DNA of 23,415 bases. Source: JANYCO01 sp031416415. GTDB taxonomy: Bacteria; Bacteroidota; Bacteroidia; Cytophagales; Cytophagaceae. Under the pieces are notes generated by a model that saw only the letters and a list, made by a program, of their open reading frames with translations, was not told the DNA's origin and made no database searches. Positions 1-5,885 of the stretch are shown in pieces (the first letter of the stretch is position 1; each line of letters begins with the position of its first letter). Location of the stretch: NCBI GenBank assembly GCA_031416415.1, contig JANOTP010000234.1:1-23415 (forward strand), given 5' to 3'. The translations under genes and the position numbers were made by a program.

Positions 1-51
1 CATTAATTCGGTGATAGTGGTCTGGGAATATTTTACAGTACGGAAATTCAT
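1..51 (-). CDS. N-terminus of a probable acyl-CoA thioesterase (hotdog fold), cut by the window edge
   Basis: Reading leftward from an ATG at 49-51 gives 17 codons, MNFRTVKYSQTTITELM, before the window ends. The pattern SQTTxTELM is typical of the first strand of hotdog acyl-CoA thioesterases of the YciA/BFIT type, which hydrolyse acyl-CoA to free acid and CoA; in that family it is followed by a substrate loop that lies outside this window. A purine-rich stretch (aaggataaagaag on the minus strand) stands just upstream of the ATG. The start lies 40 bases after the stop of the phenylalanine hydroxylase homologue on the same strand, so the two may be co-transcribed. The identification rests on a short motif only and is therefore tentative. 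Confidence 0.5.
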   Translation of the reverse strand, partial: MNFRTVKYSQTTITELM

Positions 52-91
52 GCAGCTTCTTTATCCTTATTTAGTTATTATGAAAGATAAA

Positions 92-808
92 TTATATCCT
101 TTTACTAAGTTCATTCTTGATATCTGTTAAGCTATTGTATAAGTCGTCATAGGAATTGATAACAAAATATTTTTCTTGATAGCTTCCCTTTTTATAAGGA
201 GTATCCATCATGATGGCAACATTTAGATTGTATTTTGGTACTCCTGCACTTATTGAATAAATGGTTTCACCTCTAGAAGAGATAAGGTGTGCACCATAAA
301 TTTTCAACATATTTTCACTCGCAATAAGTCCGAATTGTATGGAATGCCAATACACTCTTTTTAAAAGGGAAATAGCTTCCTTGTTGTTAAGATTTTCTAA
401 TGCAAGTTTTCCTATACCTGTAAGATAATTTGAATAAGCAGGAATTGTAAGAAGTGGTGTGTGACCAATGATGTCATGAAACATATCGTATTCGTCAATA
501 TCATTATCTAGTTGTTCTTGTGTACGCAACCAAGTTCTGCATGGATATTTTTTTTCAGCCAACATAGCTATGAATTCATTGTCTTCAACCATATCCTCAA
601 GCGGCACTACAGTCCAATCAGTAATGGCAGTGAGTTTGCTGTTTACCTCAATCAAGTCAGGTACTCTATTGGTTGGATAGCCTAATTTTTGTATGCTGTT
701 AAATACAGCGATGTCGGCTGTTTCAGGTAAAAATTGTAATAAACGCGTGTTTAATATTGTCCAAATTGCATCTTCTTGTTCTGTATAATTATTTTTTACC
801 ATAGTCAT
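92..808 (-). CDS. phhA: Phenylalanine 4-monooxygenase homologue (aromatic amino acid hydroxylase), atypical metal site
   Basis: 238 residues, close to the length of monomeric bacterial aromatic amino acid hydroxylases, which use non-haem Fe(II), a pterin and O2 to convert Phe to Tyr in the cytoplasm. Seen: the signature DMFHDIIGHTPLL (residues 108-120) with the two iron-binding histidines H111 and H116; TWLRTQEQLD (92-101); and YWHSIQFGL (153-161), which aligns with the family motif YWFTVEFGL. In the family the Glu of that motif (E330 of human PAH) is the third iron ligand; here it is Gln (Q158, codon at 335-337, CAA on the coding strand), and the Phe three residues before is His (H155). The Pro usually before the DMFHD motif is Tyr (Y107). 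The start is ATG at 806-808; a second ATG two codons on is equally possible. The fold assignment is strong; whether it still hydroxylates Phe is open. It probably heads a short unit with the thioesterase to the left. Confidence 0.85.
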   Translation of the reverse strand: MTMVKNNYTEQEDAIWTILNTRLLQFLPETADIAVFNSIQKLGYPTNRVPDLIEVNSKLTAITDWTVVPLEDMVEDNEFIAMLAEKKYPCRTWLRTQEQLDNDIDEYDMFHDIIGHTPLLTIPAYSNYLTGIGKLALENLNNKEAISLLKRVYWHSIQFGLIASENMLKIYGAHLISSRGETIYSISAGVPKYNLNVAIMMDTPYKKGSYQEKYFVINSYDDLYNSLTDIKNELSKRI

Positions 809-912
809 AATCGTTGTGATTAGAATTGAAAATTTATAATGGGCTGTAGTCGTTAATTCTATAATTCTATTTCAATAATACGTAAAAATATTAAAAACCG
901 ACTGTGAAAAAA

Positions 913-1893
913 TTATTTTAAAGGGTTATAATTTTTTAAAAGAGAAATTGCGGCTGCCCTTGGTGTTAATTTTCCTTTAGCTACTTCATTTTCAATTGTT
1001 TTGATTTTTTGTTGAATGTCGGGATTAGTGAGTAGGTGTTGAAATAAAAATTCGTTTAATGTTTTTAGTAAGTTATGTCGAGTGTTAATCTTTCTTTTCT
1101 TTTCCCATTGCCCATTTTCTAGAGCAGATTGTCTGAAATTTTCTAATAAAATTAGTATTTCTTCTATGCCAATATTTTCTGTAGAGGAACAGGTTACTAC
1201 TTTAATTTCGTTTGTTGAATAGAGTCTAAGCGCTTGATGTAGTTCAGAAGCGGTTTGCTTAGCACGTTCTATGTTTTTGCCATCAGCTTTGTTAATTATT
1301 ATTAAATCAACGAGTTCCATGATCCCCTTCTTCATAGTCTGGAGCTCGTCACCCATTCCAGTAATCATTAATAATAAAAAAAGATCAGTGAAGTTATATA
1401 CATCCGTTTCAGATTGGCCTACGCCTAACGTTTCTATAAATATATATTCAAAACCTGCCGCCTCGCAAAGTAGCATGGTTTCATATGTTTTTCCAGCTAC
1501 ACCGCCTTGGTAGGAGCCAGAAGGAGTAGGGCGGATATAGGCTAACGGACTTTGCGAAAGAGTGTTCATTCTTGTTTTGTCGCCAAGAATGCTGCCTCCG
1601 CTAATTTTACTAGTAGGATCAATAACTAATAGTGCTAATGTTTTTTTCTGATCCGTAAGTTGTTTGCCCAGAGCTTCTAAGAAAGTACTTTTCCCAACAC
1701 CTGGAATTCCGCTAACACCAATTCGAAAGGACTTTCCAGTATAAGAGAAGATACTGTCGATAAGTTCTAATGCTAAGAGTTCATCTGCTGGAAGAATGCT
1801 TTCAATAAGTGTTATAGCTCTGCCAAGTATCACACGGTCACCATTTAATAAGCCATCTTTATATTGCTTTAGCGAAAGTCTCTTTTCAGCCAT
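913..1893 (-). CDS. meaB: MeaB/ArgK-family GTPase (methylmalonyl-CoA mutase chaperone)
   Basis: 326 residues, the normal size of the family. It carries the G3E P-loop GTPase motifs: Walker A GIPGVGKST (62-70), the DPTSKISGGSILGDKTRM stretch (92-109), IETLGVGQSE (153-162, usually ETVGVGQSE) and the guanine-recognition NKAD (201-204). MeaB proteins bind adenosylcobalamin-dependent methylmalonyl-CoA mutase, gate cofactor loading and protect the mutase from inactivation; the older name ArgK (arginine/ornithine transport kinase) is considered misleading. No mutase gene lies in this window, so the partner is inferred from the family. The gene is transcribed away from the SRP RNA gene, the two sharing an 87-bp spacer, and is separated by about 100 bp from the hydroxylase homologue downstream on the same strand. 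Confidence 0.93.
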   Translation of the reverse strand: MAEKRLSLKQYKDGLLNGDRVILGRAITLIESILPADELLALELIDSIFSYTGKSFRIGVSGIPGVGKSTFLEALGKQLTDQKKTLALLVIDPTSKISGGSILGDKTRMNTLSQSPLAYIRPTPSGSYQGGVAGKTYETMLLCEAAGFEYIFIETLGVGQSETDVYNFTDLFLLLMITGMGDELQTMKKGIMELVDLIIINKADGKNIERAKQTASELHQALRLYSTNEIKVVTCSSTENIGIEEILILLENFRQSALENGQWEKKRKINTRHNLLKTLNEFLFQHLLTNPDIQQKIKTIENEVAKGKLTPRAAAISLLKNYNPLK

Positions 1894-1949
1894 TTATGTG
1901 CGTTGGTCTATTTATTTCGTGAATTTGCATATAAATAAAAGAAAAACTT

Positions 1950-1977
1950 TTGATTAGTGATAATTTTTATACCTTTG
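1950..1977 (+). promoter_or_regulatory. Bacteroidota-type promoter of the SRP RNA gene
   Basis: TTG at 1950-1952 and TACCTTTG at 1970-1977, a perfect match to the -7 consensus TAnnTTTG, 17 bases apart. The predicted start point (about 1983) coincides with the 5' end of the closing stem of the SRP RNA. This agreement makes the call firm despite the short motifs. Confidence 0.75.
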
Positions 1978-1980
1978 CAC

Positions 1981-2075
1981 TCGGCAAGCCGGTACGACCA
2001 GCTCCTGTCAACTCCCCCAGGTTCGGAAGAAAGCAAGGGTAAACGGTTGTAGCGGTGCGATACTTGGTTTGCCTT
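1981..2075 (+). ncRNA. ffs: Small (4.5S-type) signal recognition particle RNA
   Basis: About 95 nt, fitting the short bacterial SRP RNA. The apical part at 2018-2035 (CAGGTTCGGAAGAAAGCA) is the conserved domain IV: a GGAA tetraloop (2025-2028) closed by TTC/GAA, with the flanking internal-loop bases that bind the M domain of Ffh. The ends pair over 8 bp: GGCAAGCC (1983-1990) with GGTTTGCC (2066-2073), one G-U pair. With Ffh and FtsY this RNA targets nascent membrane and secreted proteins to the translocon. The exact ends are estimated from the promoter and the closing stem. Confidence 0.93.
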
Positions 2076-2080
2076 TTTTT
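2066..2080 (+). terminator. Transcription end of the SRP RNA
   Basis: The 3' half of the closing stem (2066-2073) runs directly into seven Ts (2074-2080). The RNA's own terminal stem therefore probably doubles as an intrinsic terminator. Confidence 0.6.
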
Positions 2081-2192
2081 ATAACTTTTTTGATTTATTA
2101 TAGTTGCTTTAAAAACGCACCTTTCCTTTCCAGAAATCCCAATTAATACTATTAGCTTGCCTCAAACATCTTAGCATCTCCCATTTAGTATC

Positions 2193-2223
2193 TTGTATGT
2201 AACGACTTAATTCCTTACTTTTG
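2193..2223 (+). promoter_or_regulatory. Bacteroidota-type promoter of the transaldolase gene
   Basis: TTG at 2193-2195 and TACTTTTG at 2216-2223 (exact TAnnTTTG) with 20 bases between them. The predicted start is near 2230, giving a leader of roughly 30 nt before the ATG at 2261. Confidence 0.65.
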
Positions 2224-2260
2224 ACCACTTAATTACTAAACTATTCAAACTAATATTATT

Positions 2261-2917
2261 ATGAAATTCTTTATTGATACTGCGAATCTAAAGGAAATCA
2301 AGGAAGCACAAGACCTTGGAGTACTTGATGGTGTTACTACCAACCCATCTCTAATGGCCAAAGAAGGCATTAGCGGTGATGAGAATGTGAAAAAACATTA
2401 CAAAGCTATATGTGATATCGTTGAAGGTGACGTGAGTGCAGAAGTAATTTCTACAGACTTCGCTGGAATGATAAAAGAAGGAGAAGAACTTGTAAAGATT
2501 GATCCTAAAATTGTAGTGAAAGTGCCAATGATAAAAGATGGTATTAAAGCTATAAAATATTTTTCTGAAAAAGGAATTAGAACAAACTGTACTCTAGTAT
2601 TCACAGCTGGTCAAGCGTTGCTTGCTGCTAAAGCTGGCGCTAGTTATGTATCTCCATTTGTTGGTCGTCTTGACGATATCGCAACAGATGGATTGGAACT
2701 AATTGCTCAAATCAGACAGATTTATGACAACTACGGATACGAAACAGAGATTTTAGCTGCTTCTGTACGTCATACAATGCACTTATTGAAATGTGCTGAA
2801 ATTGGTGCAGATGTTGTAACCTGCCCATTGAATGTAATTACTTCTTTATTGAATCATCCACTTACAGACAGTGGTCTTGCGAAGTTTTTGGCAGATCATA
2901 AAAAAGTAAACGGATAA
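2261..2917 (+). CDS. tal: Transaldolase (short TalC/MipB-type)
   Basis: 218 residues, the compact single-domain subfamily that includes fructose-6-phosphate aldolase (FSA). It starts MKFFIDTANL and carries DGVTTNPSL (23-31); the Schiff-base lysine is K87 in KVPM. Two residues that separate the activities favour transaldolase over FSA: E61 in SAEVIS (FSA has Gln there) and F133 in YVSPFVGR (FSA has Tyr). It would transfer a dihydroxyacetone unit from fructose-6-phosphate to erythrose-4-phosphate in the non-oxidative pentose phosphate pathway, in the cytoplasm. It has its own promoter and terminator, so it is probably a single-gene unit. Confidence 0.93.
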   Translation: MKFFIDTANLKEIKEAQDLGVLDGVTTNPSLMAKEGISGDENVKKHYKAICDIVEGDVSAEVISTDFAGMIKEGEELVKIDPKIVVKVPMIKDGIKAIKYFSEKGIRTNCTLVFTAGQALLAAKAGASYVSPFVGRLDDIATDGLELIAQIRQIYDNYGYETEILAASVRHTMHLLKCAEIGADVVTCPLNVITSLLNHPLTDSGLAKFLADHKKVNG

Positions 2918-2937
2918 TTTTTATCCAAATGAAAATC

Positions 2938-2988
2938 AAGAGGAGTAAGGTAGCGCTTTCATGTAGCTGATTTTGCTCCTCTTTTTTT
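2938..2988 (+). terminator. Intrinsic terminator after tal, with a competing stem
   Basis: AAGAGGAG (2938-2945) pairs with CTCCTCTT (2976-2983) across a 30-nt loop and leads into seven Ts (2982-2988). A second possible stem, AAAATCA (2932-2938) with TGATTTT (2968-2974), interleaves with the first, so the two are either alternatives or a pseudoknot. Confidence 0.65.
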
Positions 2989-3043
2989 ATAAAATCAATA
3001 TTCTCATAATTTTATCTCTCTTTCATTCTTTCTTCCTTTTTTA

Positions 3044-3051
3044 TATCTTTG
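3044..3051 (+). promoter_or_regulatory. Possible -7 element upstream of the small protein and ftsE
   Basis: TATCTTTG is an exact TAnnTTTG match, but no clear TTG lies about 20 bases upstream. The predicted start near 3058 would leave about 30 nt before the ATG at 3090. Confidence 0.4.
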
Positions 3052-3089
3052 TTTGTTAGATGAGGGAAGTTAAACATTGTTTAAATATG

Positions 3090-3290
3090 TATATTATTAA
3101 GGTAAAAGGTAAAGCCAAAATTCCAGACTATATACAATTTCGTGACGATAACTTTGTGCTTGTAGCATATTTTAGGGTTGATAGGCCAGTGAAGTTGCTT
3201 AAAAAATATGGACTTGAAGGGAAAGAGGAAGCCCTGAGTAAACTAATTCAAGAACTTCCTTTTGGGAAATTACAAAAGCTAGAATTATAA
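3090..3290 (+). CDS. Small uncharacterised protein upstream of ftsE
   Basis: 66 residues from the ATG at 3090 (MYIIKVKGKAKIPDYIQF...). An in-frame ATG at 3060 would add ten residues (MREVKHCLN...) but would lie almost on the predicted transcription start, so 3090 is preferred. There is no signal peptide, membrane segment or cysteine motif; the protein is basic, with a probable beta-rich N-terminal half (residues 1-33) and a helical C-terminal half (about 34-60, KLLKKYGLEGKEEALSKLIQ). I do not recognise a family. It ends 4 bases before the FtsE-like gene, so the two are almost certainly co-transcribed and possibly translationally coupled. This suggests a link to FtsE function or to the envelope, but that is inference from position only. 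Confidence 0.75.
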   Translation, partial: YIIKVKGKAKIPDYIQFRDDNFVLVAYFRVDRPVKLLKKYGLEGKEEALSKLIQELPFGKLQKLEL

Positions 3291-3294
3291 TAAT

Positions 3295-4008
3295 ATGGAA
3301 TTTTCTGCAGATCCGATTGTCTCTCTAAAAAATGCTAGTCTTTATCATGAAGATGTTATAGTTCTTGATGATATTAATTTTACAATAAGAAAAGGTGAAT
3401 TTGTATACCTTATTGGAAAAACCGGAAGTGGCAAAAGTTCTTTATTGAAAACACTTTATGCCGACATGACAAAACCACGTGGTGAAATTTCTGTTGTGGG
3501 GTATAATATTTCTAAAATAAAAAAACGAGAAATCCCTTATTTAAGAAGAAAAGTAGGAATAGTATTTCAAGATTTTCAATTACTAAACGATAGAAGCGTA
3601 GCGGAAAATATCTTTTTTGTAATGAAAGCAAGTGGCTGGAGAGATAGGAGTAAAATCAAAGCTCGTCTAGCAGAAGTACTCATGCAAGTTGGCCTTGGCT
3701 CTGTTGCTTCCAAATTCCCCCATCAATTATCTGGTGGCGAACAACAGCGTATCGTTATCGCTCGTGCGCTTATCAACGAACCCTTAATCGTTTTTGCTGA
3801 TGAGCCAACAGGAAATTTAGATCCAGAAGTGGCTGATAGTATTCTTAAACTTTTTCAAGAAATAAATCGCAGCGGAACAGCTATATTAATGGCTACTCAC
3901 CAACATGGCTTTATTGAAAAATATCCTGCAAGAGTTTTAAAAGTGGAAAACGGTATAGTGTTGGATTCTGAGAAGGTACACTTTCAATTGAAGACTGAAG
4001 TGTATTAA
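3295..4008 (+). CDS. ftsE: FtsE-like ABC transporter ATP-binding protein
   Basis: 237 residues. It has a complete ABC ATPase set: Walker A GKTGSGKSS (41-49), Q-loop Q92 in FQDFQLL, signature LSGGEQQ (145-151), Walker B LIVFADE (164-170) and switch histidine H202. The FQDFQLL Q-loop and overall length fit FtsE, which works with the membrane protein FtsX at the divisome to control peptidoglycan hydrolases. No ftsX follows; the gene meets a convergent glycosyltransferase 6 bases downstream. FtsX must be encoded elsewhere if this is true FtsE. A LolD- or MacB-like export ATPase is the main alternative, as these share the same motifs. No terminator is evident between the convergent genes. Confidence 0.85.
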   Translation: MEFSADPIVSLKNASLYHEDVIVLDDINFTIRKGEFVYLIGKTGSGKSSLLKTLYADMTKPRGEISVVGYNISKIKKREIPYLRRKVGIVFQDFQLLNDRSVAENIFFVMKASGWRDRSKIKARLAEVLMQVGLGSVASKFPHQLSGGEQQRIVIARALINEPLIVFADEPTGNLDPEVADSILKLFQEINRSGTAILMATHQHGFIEKYPARVLKVENGIVLDSEKVHFQLKTEVY

Positions 4009-4014
4009 ATTATA

Positions 4015-4914
4015 CTAAAGTTGATTTTTTGAATTTAAAAATATCAATAATTTATAAAGACGAAGAGCATCAAATATAATTAGCCAATTGGTCCATCCAT
4101 TTTTTAGTGCTTTTTCAGAGATTTTGCTAATGGGTTTGAAACAGAAATAATATAAAGTAGCTAATTTGTATTTTTTTAAAATTAAATAATAATCAAATAG
4201 AGAAATTCCTTTTATGTTATAACCTTGTTGGATTAGATAGGATAAGTTTTTGACAGCCATAAGTTGCTTGTCTACAAATACTCCATTTGTTTCTAGTCCT
4301 TCGTGCACTACTGTGTTTTCAATGTGCACTACAGGGATTGATTGTTTTTTTAATTCAAGACAAAATAGAGTATCCTCATGTCCATATTCTGTAAGTGATG
4401 AAAGAAACTGGATTTTTTGAACAAGTGTTTTTTGAATTAATAAATTTCCTGTTAGAAAAGATGAGTAGGGGTTTTTACTTCTTATTGATATCGATTTTGA
4501 TTCACGTTTGGTCCCATAGGTGAAATGTAGTTTTTTTGAATTGTCAACCAACGTTTTATTATAAGCTATTCCTCCTACCACAACGGTGTTTTCTTGCCCT
4601 AAGCATGCCAAGTATTTTTTTATAAAATCATTCGAAGGAATCGTTACATCTGAATCTAAATAAAGTATGGTATCAAACTTAGCTTGTTCTGCTAATAAAT
4701 TTCGAACAACAGCCCTTCCTACATTTTGTTTGAGTACAGAAAATTTCACTTCTTTATAGTCTAACACAGAAGAATTTTCTTTTTTGTATAATGTGGAGGC
4801 GTCGTCGATACAAACAATTTCAAAAGGTATTTTGCACCCTATACATTGCTTATAGAGTGATTCAATTAGTAATCGAATTGAAGTATTGTAAATCGGGATG
4901 CATATAGAAAGCAT
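4015..4914 (-). CDS. Glycosyltransferase family 2 (GT-A fold)
   Basis: 299 residues. It begins MLSICIPIYN, the usual first strand of GT2 enzymes, followed by EIVCIDDAS (32-40), the metal/nucleotide-sugar DxD motif D87-S88-D89 in YLDSDV, and the acceptor-side ED pair E180-D181 in GHEDTLF. There is no convincing membrane segment, so it is probably cytoplasmic or peripheral at the membrane. GT2 members transfer a sugar from a nucleotide sugar to lipid, protein or polysaccharide; the sugar and acceptor cannot be read from the sequence. It stands alone, convergent with ftsE and divergent from the dcw operon, and is AT-rich like its neighbours. A 30-bp palindrome lies about 95 bp upstream of its start. 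Confidence 0.87.
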   Translation of the reverse strand: MLSICIPIYNTSIRLLIESLYKQCIGCKIPFEIVCIDDASTLYKKENSSVLDYKEVKFSVLKQNVGRAVVRNLLAEQAKFDTILYLDSDVTIPSNDFIKKYLACLGQENTVVVGGIAYNKTLVDNSKKLHFTYGTKRESKSISIRSKNPYSSFLTGNLLIQKTLVQKIQFLSSLTEYGHEDTLFCLELKKQSIPVVHIENTVVHEGLETNGVFVDKQLMAVKNLSYLIQQGYNIKGISLFDYYLILKKYKLATLYYFCFKPISKISEKALKNGWTNWLIIFDALRLYKLLIFLNSKNQL

Positions 4915-5007
4915 TTATAAAAATAGTAATTTATATGTTAAAGTGAAGTTTTTTTGATTGTCTATTAAAACTTATGAATATTCACTTTTTTTAAATTTGA
5001 TTATAAA

Positions 5008-5037
5008 AGCTATTATAAAGTATACTTTACAATAGCT
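5008..5037. repeat. 30-bp near-perfect palindrome upstream of the glycosyltransferase gene
   Basis: The 15-base halves AGCTATTATAAAGTA and TACTTTACAATAGCT are inverse complements except at one position (A5015 against C5030). The core AAAGTATACTTT (5017-5028) is perfect. In a plus-strand RNA the odd pair would be A-C; in a minus-strand RNA, in the direction of the glycosyltransferase, it would be a G-U pair. No T-run follows on either side, so it does not look like a terminator. It could be an operator for a dimeric regulator or an mRNA leader hairpin. Confidence 0.7.
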
Positions 5038-5268
5038 AGTTATGGGCCCTATATATAACCAGTTAGAGTAGATAGTCTATTTTTTTGAGCGGAACTAAAA
5101 GCCTTTTAATCAATTATCTGTTTCCCACAGTTTATGCACTCGTTATCCCCTACTATACGCTTATGTATATATTAATTATTTAAATATCTTATAATTAGCA
5201 TTTTGTAACATCTGTACCTTTTTTATTTGTTGGGATATAGTCCTTAACTACTTGGTTTTAACTTGAAT

Positions 5269-5277
5269 TTATCCACA
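5269..5277 (+). promoter_or_regulatory. Consensus DnaA box in front of mraZ
   Basis: TTATCCACA, identical to the strong E. coli DnaA box. It ends two bases before the first GTGG repeat and 25 bases before the -33 element of the dcw promoter. An isolated 9-mer can occur by chance; the position is what makes it notable. Confidence 0.4.
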
Positions 5278-5278
5278 T

Positions 5279-5302
5279 GTGGAGTAAAGTGGAGTAAAGT
5301 GG
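5279..5302 (+). promoter_or_regulatory. Probable MraZ operator: three GTGG repeats at 10-bp spacing
   Basis: GTGG occurs at 5279, 5289 and 5299; the first two repeats are the identical 10-mer GTGGAGTAAA and the third is GTGGTTG. MraZ of E. coli binds TGGG repeats with 10-bp periodicity and that of Mycoplasma binds AAAGTG-type repeats, both in their own mraZ promoters; this array resembles both (AAAGTGG occurs twice). It directly abuts the TTG of the promoter, so bound MraZ would likely block or contact RNA polymerase. Confidence 0.7.
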
Positions 5303-5332
5303 TTGTTTTTTCATTTTTCTTCTCTAAATTTG
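5303..5332 (+). promoter_or_regulatory. Main promoter of the dcw operon
   Basis: TTG at 5303-5305 and TAAATTTG at 5325-5332 (exact TAnnTTTG), 19 bases apart. The predicted start is near 5339, giving a leader of about 18 nt before the mraZ ATG at 5357. Confidence 0.75.
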
Positions 5333-5356
5333 TAAGAGTTCAAAATCGAAATATTA

Positions 5357-5812
5357 ATGTCTTATTTCTCAAGTGAATATGAATGTAAGTTGGATGCAAA
5401 AGGCAGGCTAATACTCCCTGCCCGAATGAAAGCCAATTTGCCTGCTGCTTCAGGAAATAATATAGTGATCAATAGAGGCTTTGAAGCCTGTCTGGTAGTA
5501 TATCCAGAAGTGGAATGGAGAAAAATATTTTCGAAAGTTTCAGGCTTAAATGAATTCAATGAGGAGTATAGAAACTTCCAACGAAATTTCTTTAGAGGAA
5601 ATACCGAAGTAGAATTAGATAGTAATGGAAGATTCGTACTTCCAAAGTCAATGACAAAATATGCCCAGATCGACACTGAAGTAATTGTTGTCGGTATGGG
5701 AAATAGAATAGAAATCTGGAATCCCGAATTATACGATCAGTTCCTGATCAAAGACCAGAAAGAGTTTTCGAAACTCGCCGAGAAATATTTGGGAGATAAA
5801 CTAAGTGATTAG
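5357..5812 (+). CDS. mraZ: Transcriptional regulator MraZ
   Basis: 151 residues with two swapped-hairpin AbrB-type DNA-binding domains. Each shows the family motif DxxxR: D13-AKG-R17 followed by LILPAR, and D88-SNG-R92 followed by FVLPK. MraZ forms ring-shaped oligomers that bind repeats in the promoter of the dcw operon and regulate it. It is the first gene of the cluster, as in most bacteria, and the GTGG repeats just upstream fit autoregulation. The ATG at 5357 gives the standard N-terminus (MSYFSSEYECKLD). 73 bases separate it from rsmH, partly filled by a heptamer array. Confidence 0.97.
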   Translation: MSYFSSEYECKLDAKGRLILPARMKANLPAASGNNIVINRGFEACLVVYPEVEWRKIFSKVSGLNEFNEEYRNFQRNFFRGNTEVELDSNGRFVLPKSMTKYAQIDTEVIVVGMGNRIEIWNPELYDQFLIKDQKEFSKLAEKYLGDKLSD

Positions 5813-5846
5813 TTAGAAAGTTGGAGTAGGCATTTTTGAAAAAAGC

Positions 5847-5874
5847 ATTCAACATTCAATATTCAAAATTAATA
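5847..5874 (+). repeat. Heptamer array in the mraZ-rsmH junction
   Basis: Consecutive 7-mers ATTCAAC, ATTCAAT, ATTCAAA and ATTAATA. This is the shortest of the 7-bp-period arrays in the operon. It lies wholly in the noncoding spacer, ending 11 bases before the rsmH start. Confidence 0.6.
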
Positions 5875-5885
5875 GTTGTAATTGT

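Larger units (their letters stand above)
4915..5356. other. 442-bp divergent control region between the glycosyltransferase and mraZ
   Basis: No credible gene is seen here. From left to right it holds a very AT-rich stretch, a 30-bp near-perfect palindrome (5008-5037), a GGGCCC site (5044-5049), two weak DnaA-like 9-mers (5121-5129 TTTCCCACA and 5143-5151 TTATCCCCT, two mismatches each), a consensus DnaA box (5269-5277), three 10-bp-spaced GTGG repeats (5279-5302) and the dcw promoter (5303-5332). Nothing recognisable was found between about 5152 and 5268. Confidence 0.7.

Noticed and set aside
2..130. Open plus-strand frame overlapping the start of the window
   Set aside because: It runs antisense over the 3' end of the hydroxylase homologue, has low-complexity content, and the minus strand offers a recognisable thioesterase N-terminus there.
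2261..2917. Fructose-6-phosphate aldolase instead of transaldolase
   Set aside because: Diagnostic positions are Glu61 and Phe133, as in transaldolase, not Gln and Tyr as in FSA.
3979..4014. Bidirectional terminator between the convergent ftsE and glycosyltransferase genes
   Set aside because: An ACACTT/AAGTGT stem exists at the ftsE end but it is short and no T-run follows in either direction.
4915..5356. Replication origin in the DnaA-box-bearing, AT-rich region before mraZ
   Set aside because: Only one consensus box, no DnaA-box cluster, and no dnaA, dnaN, gidA or similar origin-linked gene nearby.
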